A stretch of 64,000 nt of DNA from positions 1 through 64,000 of the forward strand of contig CAYQDW010000003.1 in NCBI GenBank assembly GCA_964416385.1, in the 5' to 3' direction. Position 1 is the first letter of the stretch, and each line of letters begins with the position of its first letter. Below the pieces are notes generated by a model. The model saw only the letters and a program-made list of their open reading frames with translations. It did not search any database and was not told the DNA's origin. Made by a program: the position numbers and the translations under genes. Source of the DNA: JAUHWL01 sp964416385 (GTDB lineage: Bacteria > Bacteroidota > Bacteroidia > Flavobacteriales > Schleiferiaceae). Shown here piece after piece: positions 1 through 8,345 of this stretch.

Positions 1-785
1 CCATTTAACGGGTCTAGAGGGGAACCATCATCCATTTTCCACCAATAGTCAACGCCATTGTTGTTTTCTAAAAAGGTTACATGCAAGCCATAGTTTTCGC
101 CACCGCTTATGGCAATATCCGGCCAATAGCAATAGCCATGCTGCTGCGGGTAAGGAGATAGTGTATTTTTATTATCACCGGGTTTTGCGGTTCCATTCCA
201 GGCTATTCCCCAGTCAAACAAGTCACCTACGCGGTATTCAATATCAGGATTAGTGCCTGTGGAATTGGGTTTGTGCCAAACAACTGCTAGGTTGTTGGCT
301 GTATTTAAATCTGCATTGGGTTGGCTGGCATTTGTTTCTATAGTACCCGCTGCGGTTATGGCTGGGGTTAAACCAGGAACTAAAGGAGTGCTTATTGAAT
401 AAATAATATACTCAACATTACTGCCGGCTTCGAACACAACCATTGCAACTTGCCCTTTTTGCCCTACAACAATATCGGGGTCTTGTGCACCATTTGGCAA
501 ACTTAGCGTTTGGGTAATTTGGCCATCTGTAAATGCAACACCTGGGTTACTACCATCCCATGTCATGCCAAGCAAATAATGATCAGGGCATACGTCACAA
601 CTCGCAATGAAGTTTCCAGTGTTTTCTACCGATGGATAAATAGCTCCGTTTAGTGAGTTATCTGCATTAACAGCCGGCAGTATTTGTGCCTGTAGATTAA
701 TACTAAAGAGGCTCATTAAAACAAATAGCAGTTTACGAGCATTTATAAATAATCTTATAAGAGAGGGGGTAATGGCCTGACTCAT
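1..785 (-). CDS. Secreted protein, N-terminal part (cut by window edge)
   Basis: The reading frame is open from an ATG at 783-785 to the window edge, so about 261 residues of the N-terminus are seen. It begins with a long signal peptide whose hydrophobic core ends in SINLQAQ, the usual flavobacterial cleavage context. The mature part contains blocks such as DPDIVVGQKGQVAMVVFEA and EYIIYS that resemble propeller-type repeats of secreted proteins, and ends in WWKMDDGSPLDPLNG. I do not recognise a catalytic motif. From the composition and signal I infer an exported, probably T9SS-sorted, surface protein; the sorting domain would lie outside the window. Confidence 0.7.
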   Translation of the reverse strand, partial: MSQAITPSLIRLFINARKLLFVLMSLFSINLQAQILPAVNADNSLNGAIYPSVENTGNFIASCDVCPDHYLLGMTWDGSNPGVAFTDGQITQTLSLPNGAQDPDIVVGQKGQVAMVVFEAGSNVEYIIYSISTPLVPGLTPAITAAGTIETNASQPNADLNTANNLAVVWHKPNSTGTNPDIEYRVGDLFDWGIAWNGTAKPGDNKNTLSPYPQQHGYCYWPDIAISGGENYGLHVTFLENNNGVDYWWKMDDGSPLDPLN

Positions 786-918
786 AATATTTTAGGTTTA
801 AGGTTGTTTATAAATAAGTATAAAACCATAAATACAAAGAATTCAAACAAAAGTCAAGTAAGAATTAGTTTGTATTGAGCTGCCTAAACTATTTCTATAC
901 AGGTGCTCAGGATAATAA

Positions 919-1386
919 CTACGATATGCTCACGGCTTCTTCTTCTGGAATTTTCAATTCCACTTTTTCAAGCAGCGCATCTTCCAGCAAGTTGGCCCAT
1001 GTTTTCATGTATAACACCACATCATCGCGCAAATTTTGTTTGAGGTAACGCTTTTCTTTGGGCAACAAGGCCAACACTTTCGGGTCGCTGAGGCGCTCAA
1101 GGTGTTGCAAATCTTGGGTATCTAAACCGGCATTCAACATTTCGCTAATGGCATCGTCAATGGGCAAACCGCTGGTAGGGCAATAGTCGTTTAGCTGGTC
1201 GTGCCAATCGCCCCTGCGCGCCATGGCCCGTTGGTGAATTTCGGCTTTGGTGAGTTTGGTAATCTCCTGCGCCAAAAAGCCGCAGTTGCAACTGCCCATG
1301 TGGCCCCATTGGTAATTTGGGCTTTCGGCCAATTTATTTGCGGCCCTGCGGATGTAGTCTACTAGTTCAAGATTTGCGCGTGCCAT
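919..1386 (-). CDS. Conserved protein of unknown function, 155 aa
   Basis: A soluble, mostly helical protein with no signal peptide or membrane segment. It has a cluster of possible metal ligands: H29, C33 and C35 in the stretch HMGSCNCGF, then H51, H62 and C69. This arrangement looks conserved-functional rather than random, but I cannot name the family. It lies just downstream of bcp on the same strand with an inverted repeat between them, so it is probably transcribed separately. Start ATG at 1386 is the first in frame and follows an A/T-rich leader. Function is not assigned. Confidence 0.75.
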   Translation of the reverse strand: MARANLELVDYIRRAANKLAESPNYQWGHMGSCNCGFLAQEITKLTKAEIHQRAMARRGDWHDQLNDYCPTSGLPIDDAISEMLNAGLDTQDLQHLERLSDPKVLALLPKEKRYLKQNLRDDVVLYMKTWANLLEDALLEKVELKIPEEEAVSIS

Positions 1387-1424
1387 TTTTCTAGGTCTTT
1401 AGTTATTAGTCCTTAGTCTTGAGT

Positions 1425-1466
1425 GGCCCCTCTCCTCGTAGGAGAGGGGGTTGGGGATGAGGGGCC
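1425..1466. repeat. REP-like hairpin element
   Basis: A 42-base GC-rich element in AT-rich surroundings. An inner perfect 10-bp stem (1427-1436 with 1440-1449) has a 3-base CGT loop; an outer 7-bp inverted repeat GGCCCCT (1425-1431) / AGGGGCC (1460-1466) frames a G-rich spacer. It starts at the stop codon of bcp and may stop its transcript. The form resembles the dispersed palindromes of the CCCCTCTCC...GGAGAGGGG type that I know from other bacterial genomes; membership of a genome-wide family is inferred. Confidence 0.6.
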
Positions 1467-1924
1467 TAATACAAGGCCAAAATCTGCTCCGTGGCTTCTT
1501 TGGTATTTACTTTTTCAATCACGTGTTCAATTTTACCGTTTTCGTCAATTACAAAGCTTTCGCGGTGAATACCGTCATACACTTTCCCCATGAATTTTTT
1601 CTCGCCCCAAACGCCATAGGCTTTGATCACGTCCTTTTCGGTATCGGCCAACAGGGTAAAATTGAGGTCATGCTTCTCGATAAACTTTTGGTGTTTCTTT
1701 TCGTCATCGGCACTTACGCCAATTACTTCAAAGCCTTTTTCTTTGAGCAAGCTGGCATTATCGCGAAAATTGCATGCTTGTGTTGTACAGCCCGGTGTTA
1801 GGTCTTTGGGGTAGAAATAGAGAATTACCTTTTTACCTGCGAAATCAGCAAGGCTTACATCGTTTCCATTTTGATCTTTGGCAGTAAAATCTGGGGCTTT
1901 ATCGCCCGGCTTTAAATGTGTCAT
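1466..1924 (-). CDS. bcp: Thioredoxin-dependent thiol peroxidase (peroxiredoxin Bcp/PrxQ)
   Basis: Reduces hydrogen peroxide and organic hydroperoxides with electrons from thioredoxin in the cytoplasm. The 152-residue length is standard for the family. The AhpC/TSA fold is seen from residue 5 on; the peroxidatic motif is TPGCTTQAC with C46 as peroxidatic and C51 as resolving cysteine, the five-residue spacing typical of the PrxQ group. It lies divergently to nth with 64-82 bases between the starts. A REP-like hairpin begins at its stop codon. Confidence 0.95.
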   Translation of the reverse strand: MTHLKPGDKAPDFTAKDQNGNDVSLADFAGKKVILYFYPKDLTPGCTTQACNFRDNASLLKEKGFEVIGVSADDEKKHQKFIEKHDLNFTLLADTEKDVIKAYGVWGEKKFMGKVYDGIHRESFVIDENGKIEHVIEKVNTKEATEQILALY

Positions 1925-2006
1925 GTCCTTATTGTGGATTTTAGATTTAGGATTGATGAGTAAACATCACGGCTAACGTATTGTTTGAATGCCGAAGTTA
2001 GCACCC

Positions 2007-2642
2007 ATGACGAAAAAAGAAAAAGTCCAATTCGTAATTGATACGCTTGAGGAGTTGTATCCCCAAGTGCCGATACCGCTCGACCATATAGACCCATACA
2101 CCCTTTTGGTAGCTGTGGTGCTCAGTGCCCAGTGTACGGATGAACGTGTAAATCAGGTTACACCTCTCCTTTTTGCCAAAGCCAATACGCCTCAGGCCAT
2201 GATGCAATTATCAGTGGATGAGATCGCAGACATTATTCGCCCATGCGGACTAACACCCATGAAAAGCAAAGGCATTGCGGGATTGAGCAAAATGATTGTT
2301 GAAAAGCACAACGGACAGGTGCCCGACAATTTTGAAGACCTAGAGGCCATGCCGGGTGTGGGCCATAAAACCGCGAGCGTGGTGATGAGCCAGGCCTTTG
2401 GTCACCCGGCTTTTCCGGTAGACACGCACATCCACCGGTTAATGTACCGCTGGAATTTGAGCAACGGCAAAAGCGTGGAGCAGACCGAAAAAGATGCCAA
2501 ACGTCTCTTCCCCAAAGAACTATGGAACAAGCTGCACCTGCAAATCATTTTTTATGGTAGAGAATACTCTCCTGCCCGCGGCTGGAGTTTGGAGAAGGAT
2601 GTAATTACACGGACGATTGGGCGGAAGAGCCTATTGAAGTAG
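2007..2642 (+). CDS. nth: Endonuclease III-type DNA glycosylase/AP lyase, without the FeS cluster
   Basis: Base excision repair enzyme for oxidised pyrimidines. The helix-hairpin-helix is LEAMPGVGHKTA (residues 112-123) with catalytic Lys121, and the catalytic Asp is in VDTHIHR (Asp139). The canonical C-X6-C-X2-C-X5-C loop that holds the 4Fe-4S cluster in E. coli Nth is absent: the C-terminus reads YGREYSPARGWSLEKD and the whole protein has only C43 and C80. I chose the ATG at 2007 (MTKKEKVQF); an in-frame ATG at 1989 would add six residues but lies close to a likely promoter box. Function as glycosylase/lyase is inferred from the intact active site. Confidence 0.93.
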   Translation: MTKKEKVQFVIDTLEELYPQVPIPLDHIDPYTLLVAVVLSAQCTDERVNQVTPLLFAKANTPQAMMQLSVDEIADIIRPCGLTPMKSKGIAGLSKMIVEKHNGQVPDNFEDLEAMPGVGHKTASVVMSQAFGHPAFPVDTHIHRLMYRWNLSNGKSVEQTEKDAKRLFPKELWNKLHLQIIFYGREYSPARGWSLEKDVITRTIGRKSLLK

Positions 2643-2698
2643 CTCTTTTTATATTGCTAGTACGGTTAAAACATTTGTGCGCTCAAACCTCAAATCAA

Positions 2699-3370
2699 TT
2701 ATTGCTTCCGTTCTTCCTGCAATAAAATCCGGATGTCTTTGATGAGCTTGTCAACTTCCGCATCATTGGTGCCTACATAAATACCGCGGATGCGCTTTTG
2801 GCTGTCAACAAGTACAAAATTATCGGTGTGGATAAAGTCGTGCTCATTAAAAGTGGCACCAGGTTCCATTACCGCGAAGTAATGTTTGCGCGCAAGATTG
2901 TAGATCTGCTCTTTATCTCCCGTTAAGAAGAGCCATTTGCCGGGGATTGCGTTTTGCTTATCTGCATACGCACGTAAAACGGGCACACTGTCAATTTCTG
3001 GGGTAACGCTATGGCTTACCAGCATCACATCTGCATCATTGGCAAACTCAGCCTGTAGTTTGCGCATATTTTTGGCCATGTCTATGCAGATGGTGGGGCA
3101 TGTGGTAAAGAAGAAATCGGCCACATAAACTTTGCCGCGCAAATCTGCCTGTGTGGTGGTATCTCCATTTTGATTTAAAAGCGCAAAATCACCAACGCGG
3201 TGGTTGCGGCCAGTGCGCTCTACTTCATCATCTACCAATGCAGGGTTTAGCTGGCTAGGATTAATGATAGGCAGGCGAGGTTCTGGCTGTTGGATGTAGT
3301 AACCTACCATAATGCCAACGCCAACAATAACAACAAGAGATAGAATCTTGGCCCAGTCGTATCTGTTCAA
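2699..3370 (-). CDS. SCO1/SenC family copper chaperone
   Basis: Delivers copper to the CuA or CuB site of haem-copper oxidases in the periplasm. A single N-terminal membrane anchor (about residues 9-26) is followed by a thioredoxin-fold domain. The copper ligands are visible: C91 and C95 in FFTTCPTICIDM, and H181 in FIHTDNF. Length of 223 residues fits. It could serve the cbb3 oxidase encoded at the far end of the window or an aa3 oxidase elsewhere. A 13-base direct repeat (3369-3381 and 3384-3396) lies at its start. Confidence 0.93.
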   Translation of the reverse strand: MNRYDWAKILSLVVIVGVGIMVGYYIQQPEPRLPIINPSQLNPALVDDEVERTGRNHRVGDFALLNQNGDTTTQADLRGKVYVADFFFTTCPTICIDMAKNMRKLQAEFANDADVMLVSHSVTPEIDSVPVLRAYADKQNAIPGKWLFLTGDKEQIYNLARKHYFAVMEPGATFNEHDFIHTDNFVLVDSQKRIRGIYVGTNDAEVDKLIKDIRILLQEERKQ

Positions 3371-3412
3371 GATTTAAAATTTTAAGATTTAAAATTCAAA
3401 AAAAAGGGGGTT

Positions 3413-3898
3413 TTACTTTTCTAGTGTAACCTCATAATTAATTGACCCACTAAAGCCCGCCATATTAAAGGAGCTGTCTTGTTCTACAATCATAATATTT
3501 GCAGTGAGCACTTTTATGGGGAAGATGGTTGTTTGGCCGGTGCTTTCTACCACTTCTAAAATTGTGGCATTATTTGTTAGCTTCCAAGTACCTGTACCAA
3601 CGCGGCCATAGGGCACGGTTTGTTGGCCAAGCCCGGGGATGTTAAGCAGCACATCACAGGTGGCGTCAAAGGCGGCAGATTTATCGTTGTTAAATTGAAA
3701 ACCACCCGCGAAATTTTCTCCTTCACCGTTTATTGGAATTACGGTTCCTGCGAAATCAATGTTGCCGCTAACTTCTAAATCGGTGATGCTCCAGTTGCCA
3801 ACAAGCCACTCATTTGGGCCAGGAGGCGCTGTTTTATCTTCTTTTTTACAAGCTAAGAGCACAGCAAACAAGGCTAACAATAGGGTTAATTTTCTCAT
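3413..3898 (-). CDS. Small lipoprotein, lipocalin-like
   Basis: A 161-residue lipoprotein: signal peptide with lipobox LLAC, Cys17 being the expected lipidated residue, followed by KKEDK. The mature part starts NEWLVGNWSITDLE and alternates beta strands, with a GTWKLTN strand, which fits the small lipocalin-like proteins common in Bacteroidota. Its start codon overlaps the stop codon of the metallophosphoesterase gene by 4 bases (ATGA), so the two are translationally coupled. Ligand and role are unknown. Confidence 0.8.
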   Translation of the reverse strand: MRKLTLLLALFAVLLACKKEDKTAPPGPNEWLVGNWSITDLEVSGNIDFAGTVIPINGEGENFAGGFQFNNDKSAAFDATCDVLLNIPGLGQQTVPYGRVGTGTWKLTNNATILEVVESTGQTTIFPIKVLTANIMIVEQDSSFNMAGFSGSINYEVTLEK

Positions 3899-5151
3899 GA
3901 TTTGCGAAGTTCAATTAAGGTTATTTCTGGCCAAATACCTACCCTGCCAGGAAATGCAAGGTAGCCAAATCCGCGATTCACATAAAGGTATCTTCCAAGG
4001 TCTTCGTACAAGCCGGCCCACTTGGGGTAGCGATATTTTACAGGGCTCCATTTTATCAATCCTGGCACCTCTATGCCAAACTGCATGCCGTGTGTATGGC
4101 CACTTAAGGTGAGGTGAATTTTTTCTGGCTGATGTTTAACTTCTTCATCAAAATGACTAGGATCGTGGCTCATTAAGATTTTAAATGCATTTTCATCTAC
4201 GCCTGCCAAAGCCTTTTTCAAGTCGCCATGTTGCGGAAAAGGCGGTTTCCCCCAATTCTCTACGCCTAGAAGTGCAATTTGCTGCCCATCCTTTTCAATG
4301 TGTTCATGCGCATTACGCATGAGTTTAAACCCAAGTTCTTCATGCACTTGGTATAGGCGCTGCATGTTATCGATTTTGGCTTGGGCGCTGGGCCAGCTGA
4401 TGTAATCTCCATAATCATGATTGCCCAAAATGCTGTACTTGCCATATTTCGCGCGTAGCCGCGAAAAGCTTTCTATCCACGGCTCCATTTCTTCGGCTTT
4501 GTTGTTTACCAAATCGCCAGTAAATAGCACCAGGTCTGGGTTTTGGTCATTAAGAAGAGCTATGCCGTATTCAATGCGCTCTTTATTATCAAAACTACCG
4601 GAGTGTATGTCTGAGAGCTGCGCAATGGTAAAACCGTCAAAAGCATCTGGTAGGTCATCAAAGTGTAGCACCTGCCTAATTACGCGGTAATCATATTTGC
4701 CCTTCCACATGCCGTAGACAATACTTGTAAGGGGTATGGCAGCAAGCGCCAAACCCACTTGGCTTACAAAGGCCCTGCGGCTAGGAATATATTCGGCACG
4801 ATTGGGGTTGCTGTTGCTAATATTTAAGAAATCAGAAAGCCAGGTAATGCTGCCCTGTAAAACCCTGATCATATCTTCTGAAAAAAGAAAAATCACCACA
4901 AAAAGCTTGGGCACATAGGTAAGAATCATGATCCCCATAAACACGTTTACCACTTTGTTGGGGCCGGCAGCGCGGTCAAATGTGGTAAGCGCATACGCCA
5001 TGTAAAAAAGCACCAATACGGTTAATCCCCAGTAGAAATAATTACTCCAGCCTCTATTATTAAAAGCTGTTTTTATGGCCTGAAAGGTGTAGATGTCTAT
5101 TAGGGCAAAAATGCCAAAGATTAGCAGGATGCGTATGATGAGTTGCGACAT
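3895..5151 (-). CDS. Membrane-anchored metallophosphoesterase
   Basis: A 418-residue protein with three or four N-terminal membrane segments (about residues 5-25, 38-58, 70-100 and 128-148) and a C-terminal calcineurin-like phosphoesterase domain. Metal-binding motifs appear in order: LSDIHSG, FTGDLVNN, LGNHDYGDY and SGHTHGMQFG. It resembles the YkuE/YaeI type; members of that group act on phospholipid-type substrates such as UDP-diacylglucosamine, but the substrate here is not shown by the sequence. It is the first gene of a pair with the lipoprotein downstream and has an exact TAnnTTTG box 39 bases upstream. Confidence 0.9.
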   Translation of the reverse strand: MSQLIIRILLIFGIFALIDIYTFQAIKTAFNNRGWSNYFYWGLTVLVLFYMAYALTTFDRAAGPNKVVNVFMGIMILTYVPKLFVVIFLFSEDMIRVLQGSITWLSDFLNISNSNPNRAEYIPSRRAFVSQVGLALAAIPLTSIVYGMWKGKYDYRVIRQVLHFDDLPDAFDGFTIAQLSDIHSGSFDNKERIEYGIALLNDQNPDLVLFTGDLVNNKAEEMEPWIESFSRLRAKYGKYSILGNHDYGDYISWPSAQAKIDNMQRLYQVHEELGFKLMRNAHEHIEKDGQQIALLGVENWGKPPFPQHGDLKKALAGVDENAFKILMSHDPSHFDEEVKHQPEKIHLTLSGHTHGMQFGIEVPGLIKWSPVKYRYPKWAGLYEDLGRYLYVNRGFGYLAFPGRVGIWPEITLIELRKS

Positions 5152-5189
5152 GGGCGGTTTATCCGTTGTGAGGGTGCAAATTTGAAACG

Positions 5190-5197
5190 CAAAGGTA
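5190..5197 (-). promoter_or_regulatory. -7 promoter box of the metallophosphoesterase gene
   Basis: Exact match to the Bacteroidota -7 consensus TAnnTTTG (TACCTTTG on the minus strand), 38 bases before the ATG at 5151. No clear -33 element was identified. Confidence 0.45.
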
Positions 5198-5358
5198 TGT
5201 TGAATGTTTGTTGCACGTGTGACTTTTGGCGATGCATTAACGCTTTGTTGACGTATGGTCCTAAGCCGTGATAGGCATTGGTAATTTTAAATCACAATTC
5301 CGAAACCCCAAATCATAAATCCCGAACCAACCTTCCCAAATCTCTCCCCCTCATTTCC

Positions 5359-5367
5359 TACCTTTCG
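5359..5367 (+). promoter_or_regulatory. Probable -7 promoter box of polA
   Basis: TACCTTTCG on the plus strand, one base off the TAnnTTTG consensus, 16 bases before the polA ATG at 5384. The placement implies a very short leader. Confidence 0.35.
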
Positions 5368-5383
5368 GCCAAAACCACTTTTC

Positions 5384-8197
5384 ATGTCAGACAATAACAA
5401 CCGCCTTTTTTTGCTGGATGCTTATGCCCTAATATTCCGCAGTTATTTCGCCTTTGCCAATAACCCGCGCATGACCAGCAAGGGGCTTGATGCCTCAGCG
5501 ATTTTTGGATTTACACTCACCTTGTTAGAGGTGCTAGAAAAAGAGAACCCCACCCATATTGCCGTGGTGTTTGATACCAGCGCACCTACAGAGCGCCATG
5601 AGGTTTTTCCGGCCTATAAGGCCAACCGTGACGAAACGCCCGAAGGGATTAAAGTGGCCGTGCCTTATATCAAAAAGTTGTTAGAAGCATTTCGCATACC
5701 GAGCCTGGCAATGGATGGCTATGAAGCAGATGATGTTATAGGCACATTGGCTAAAAAAGCTGAAAAGGCTGGTTATACCACTTATATGATGACCCCTGAT
5801 AAGGATTTTGGCCAGTTGGTTTCTGAACATGTTAAAATGTACAAGCCAGGTAGGGGCGGTGCGCCAGCAGAAATTTGGGGGGTTAAAGAAGTTTGCGAAA
5901 AGTTTGGTATTGAAAACGTAGACCAAGTGGTTGATTTTTTGGGGATGAAAGGCGATGCGGTTGATAACATTCCTGGAATTCCTGGTGTTGGCGATAAAAC
6001 GGCCAGCAAGCTCATTATGGAGTATGGCAGCATGGAAAACCTCTATGAACATGCGGATGAGATTAAAGGAAAGATTGGAGAGAAAATTCGCGATAACAGA
6101 GAACAGGCACTGTTAAGCAAGCGCTTGGCGCGTATTATCATAGATGTGCCTATTGAATTCAATGAAAAAGACCTTACGCGAGACCCTATCGACAAAGAAA
6201 AGTTGCAGGCCGTTTTTGAAGAATTAGAATTCCGCACCCTTGCAAAACGGGTACTTAATGAAGACCTTACACCCGGTGCGCAACCACCCGCAACAAAGTC
6301 AAGCACCCGCGAAGGCGACCAAATGGATCTCTTTGGTGCGCCAATAACAGATGAATCAGGTGTGCCGCAACAGGCAGGGCGTAAAAAGACCATAGAAAAT
6401 ACAGACCATTTTTATCAATTATTTACATCGCCCGATGAGTGCCGTATGTTGGTTGCCAAATTGCTCAAGCAAAAAAGTGTGGCGTTTGACACTGAAACAA
6501 CATCTGTAAACGCCATAGAAGCAGAGCTGGTTGGTATGAGTTTTAGCTATGCTAAAGGCAAGGCCTATTATGTGGCGGTGCCATCAGAAAAGCAGGCTGC
6601 GCAAGGCATAGTAGATTTGTTTAAGCCGTTTTTTGAGGCAGAGGATATTGAAAAAGTTGGCCAAAACCTGAAATATGATATTACCGTATTAGAAAAATAT
6701 GGTGTGGATGTACGCGGGGCGTTATTTGACACCATGCTCGCCCATTACCTCATACAGCCAGATATGCGCCATAACATGGATATTTTGGCAGAAACCTACC
6801 TTAATTATTCGCCTGTAAGCATTGAAACACTAATAGGTAAAAAAGGCAAAAATCAAGGCAGCATGCGTAATGCAGACCTAGATGCCGTGGCCGAATATGC
6901 CGGTGAAGATGCAGACATCACCATGCAGCTAAAACAGGTCTTTGAACCGGAGCTGAAGGAAACAGGCGTTCAAAAAGTATTTGCGGAGATTGAAACCCCA
7001 TTGGTACGCGTTTTGGCAGATATGGAGTATGCTGGGGTAACCATTGATGTACCCGGCTTAGCAGCCTACAGTAAGCAGTTGAATGATGATCTCATCCGCC
7101 TAGAAGAAGAAATTACACAATTAGCGGGTACAGCATTTAACATTGGAAGCCCTAAGCAGTTGGGCGAGATTTTGTTTGATAAGCTAAAATTGGTTGATAA
7201 ACCTAAAAAAACCAAAACTGGGCAATATGCCACTGGTGAAGAAATTTTGGTGACCCTTAAGGACAAACACCCCATTATTGAAAACATCTTAGATTACAGA
7301 GAAACTGGCAAGCTGAAAAGCACTTATGTAGATGCGCTACCAAAATTAATTAACCCAAAAACGGGTCGGGTGCACACTACATTTAACCAAACAGTGGCCG
7401 CTACCGGGCGATTAAGTAGCACCAATCCCAACTTGCAGAACATTCCCATCCGCACAGAAAAGGGACGATATGTTCGAAAAATGTTTATTCCTAGCGACCA
7501 AAATCACACCTTGCTAAGTGCCGACTATAGCCAGATAGAATTGCGGATTATTGCGGCTTTAAGTGGTGATGAAGCGATGATCAGCGCCTTTAAAAATGGT
7601 GAAGATATTCATGCTGCTACTGCCGCCAAGGTATTTGGTGTGCCGTTGGCTGAAGTTACACGAGAGCAGCGCAGCAATGCCAAAACAGTGAACTTTGGCA
7701 TTATTTACGGAGTAAGCGCTTTTGGGTTGAGCCAGCAAAGCACCTTAGATCGGGGCGAAGCACGCGAGGTCATTGATTCATATTTTAAAACCTATCCTGG
7801 TATTAAAGATTACATAGAAAAACAGCAAAATTTTGCACGTGAACATGGCTATGTGGAAACCATCATGGGCCGCAGAAGGTACCTGCGTGACATAAACAGT
7901 CGTAACCAAGTAATACGCGGCCAGGCCGAGCGAAACGCCATAAATGCGCCAATACAGGGCAGTGCTGCGGATATCATCAAGATCGCCATGATCAACATCC
8001 ACCGTAAAATGGCCGAACAGAAATTTGAAAGCAAAATGATTCTGCAGGTGCATGATGAATTGGTCTTTGATGTGCTGAAAAGCGAAGTAGACAATCTAGA
8101 GGCCTTGGTGAAATCAGAAATGGAGAATGCCGTAACCTTAGAAGTGCCCCTAACCGCAGAAGCTGGCAGAGGTGAGAATTGGCTAGAGGCGCATTAA
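5384..8197 (+). CDS. polA: DNA polymerase I
   Basis: Repair and Okazaki-fragment processing polymerase, 937 residues with all three domains. The 5' nuclease domain is at about residues 5-300. The 3'-5' proofreading domain keeps its catalytic pair in VAFDTETTS (about residue 367-369), so proofreading is predicted to be active. The polymerase domain has motif A DYSQIELR (Asp714), motif B RSNAKTVNFGIIYG (about 763-776) and motif C QVHDELVF (His890-Asp891-Glu892). The gene stands alone, divergent from the metallophosphoesterase, and no strong terminator is seen after it. Confidence 0.98.
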   Translation: MSDNNNRLFLLDAYALIFRSYFAFANNPRMTSKGLDASAIFGFTLTLLEVLEKENPTHIAVVFDTSAPTERHEVFPAYKANRDETPEGIKVAVPYIKKLLEAFRIPSLAMDGYEADDVIGTLAKKAEKAGYTTYMMTPDKDFGQLVSEHVKMYKPGRGGAPAEIWGVKEVCEKFGIENVDQVVDFLGMKGDAVDNIPGIPGVGDKTASKLIMEYGSMENLYEHADEIKGKIGEKIRDNREQALLSKRLARIIIDVPIEFNEKDLTRDPIDKEKLQAVFEELEFRTLAKRVLNEDLTPGAQPPATKSSTREGDQMDLFGAPITDESGVPQQAGRKKTIENTDHFYQLFTSPDECRMLVAKLLKQKSVAFDTETTSVNAIEAELVGMSFSYAKGKAYYVAVPSEKQAAQGIVDLFKPFFEAEDIEKVGQNLKYDITVLEKYGVDVRGALFDTMLAHYLIQPDMRHNMDILAETYLNYSPVSIETLIGKKGKNQGSMRNADLDAVAEYAGEDADITMQLKQVFEPELKETGVQKVFAEIETPLVRVLADMEYAGVTIDVPGLAAYSKQLNDDLIRLEEEITQLAGTAFNIGSPKQLGEILFDKLKLVDKPKKTKTGQYATGEEILVTLKDKHPIIENILDYRETGKLKSTYVDALPKLINPKTGRVHTTFNQTVAATGRLSSTNPNLQNIPIRTEKGRYVRKMFIPSDQNHTLLSADYSQIELRIIAALSGDEAMISAFKNGEDIHAATAAKVFGVPLAEVTREQRSNAKTVNFGIIYGVSAFGLSQQSTLDRGEAREVIDSYFKTYPGIKDYIEKQQNFAREHGYVETIMGRRRYLRDINSRNQVIRGQAERNAINAPIQGSAADIIKIAMINIHRKMAEQKFESKMILQVHDELVFDVLKSEVDNLEALVKSEMENAVTLEVPLTAEAGRGENWLEAH

Positions 8198-8314
8198 AAT
8201 TAATTAGCGAAAGAGTTAATAACCGAATATCTAATGATTTAATTCGCAGATATGATAAAGAGGTTTTGGCTTTAGCAGCTTAAAATGTTCGAGCCTTTAC
8301 CGGTTTAAAACCCT

Positions 8315-8322
8315 TATTTTCG
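8315..8322 (+). promoter_or_regulatory. Probable -7 promoter box of the carboxyltransferase gene
   Basis: TATTTTCG, one base off TAnnTTTG, 23 bases before the ATG at 8346. Supports transcription separate from polA. Confidence 0.35.
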
Positions 8323-8345
8323 CCTCACCTAAAATACCTCTAGTT

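Noticed and set aside
3369..3396. 13-base direct repeat AAGATTTAAAATT as a regulatory site
   Set aside because: AT-rich, two copies only, at the gene start; likely simple sequence drift.
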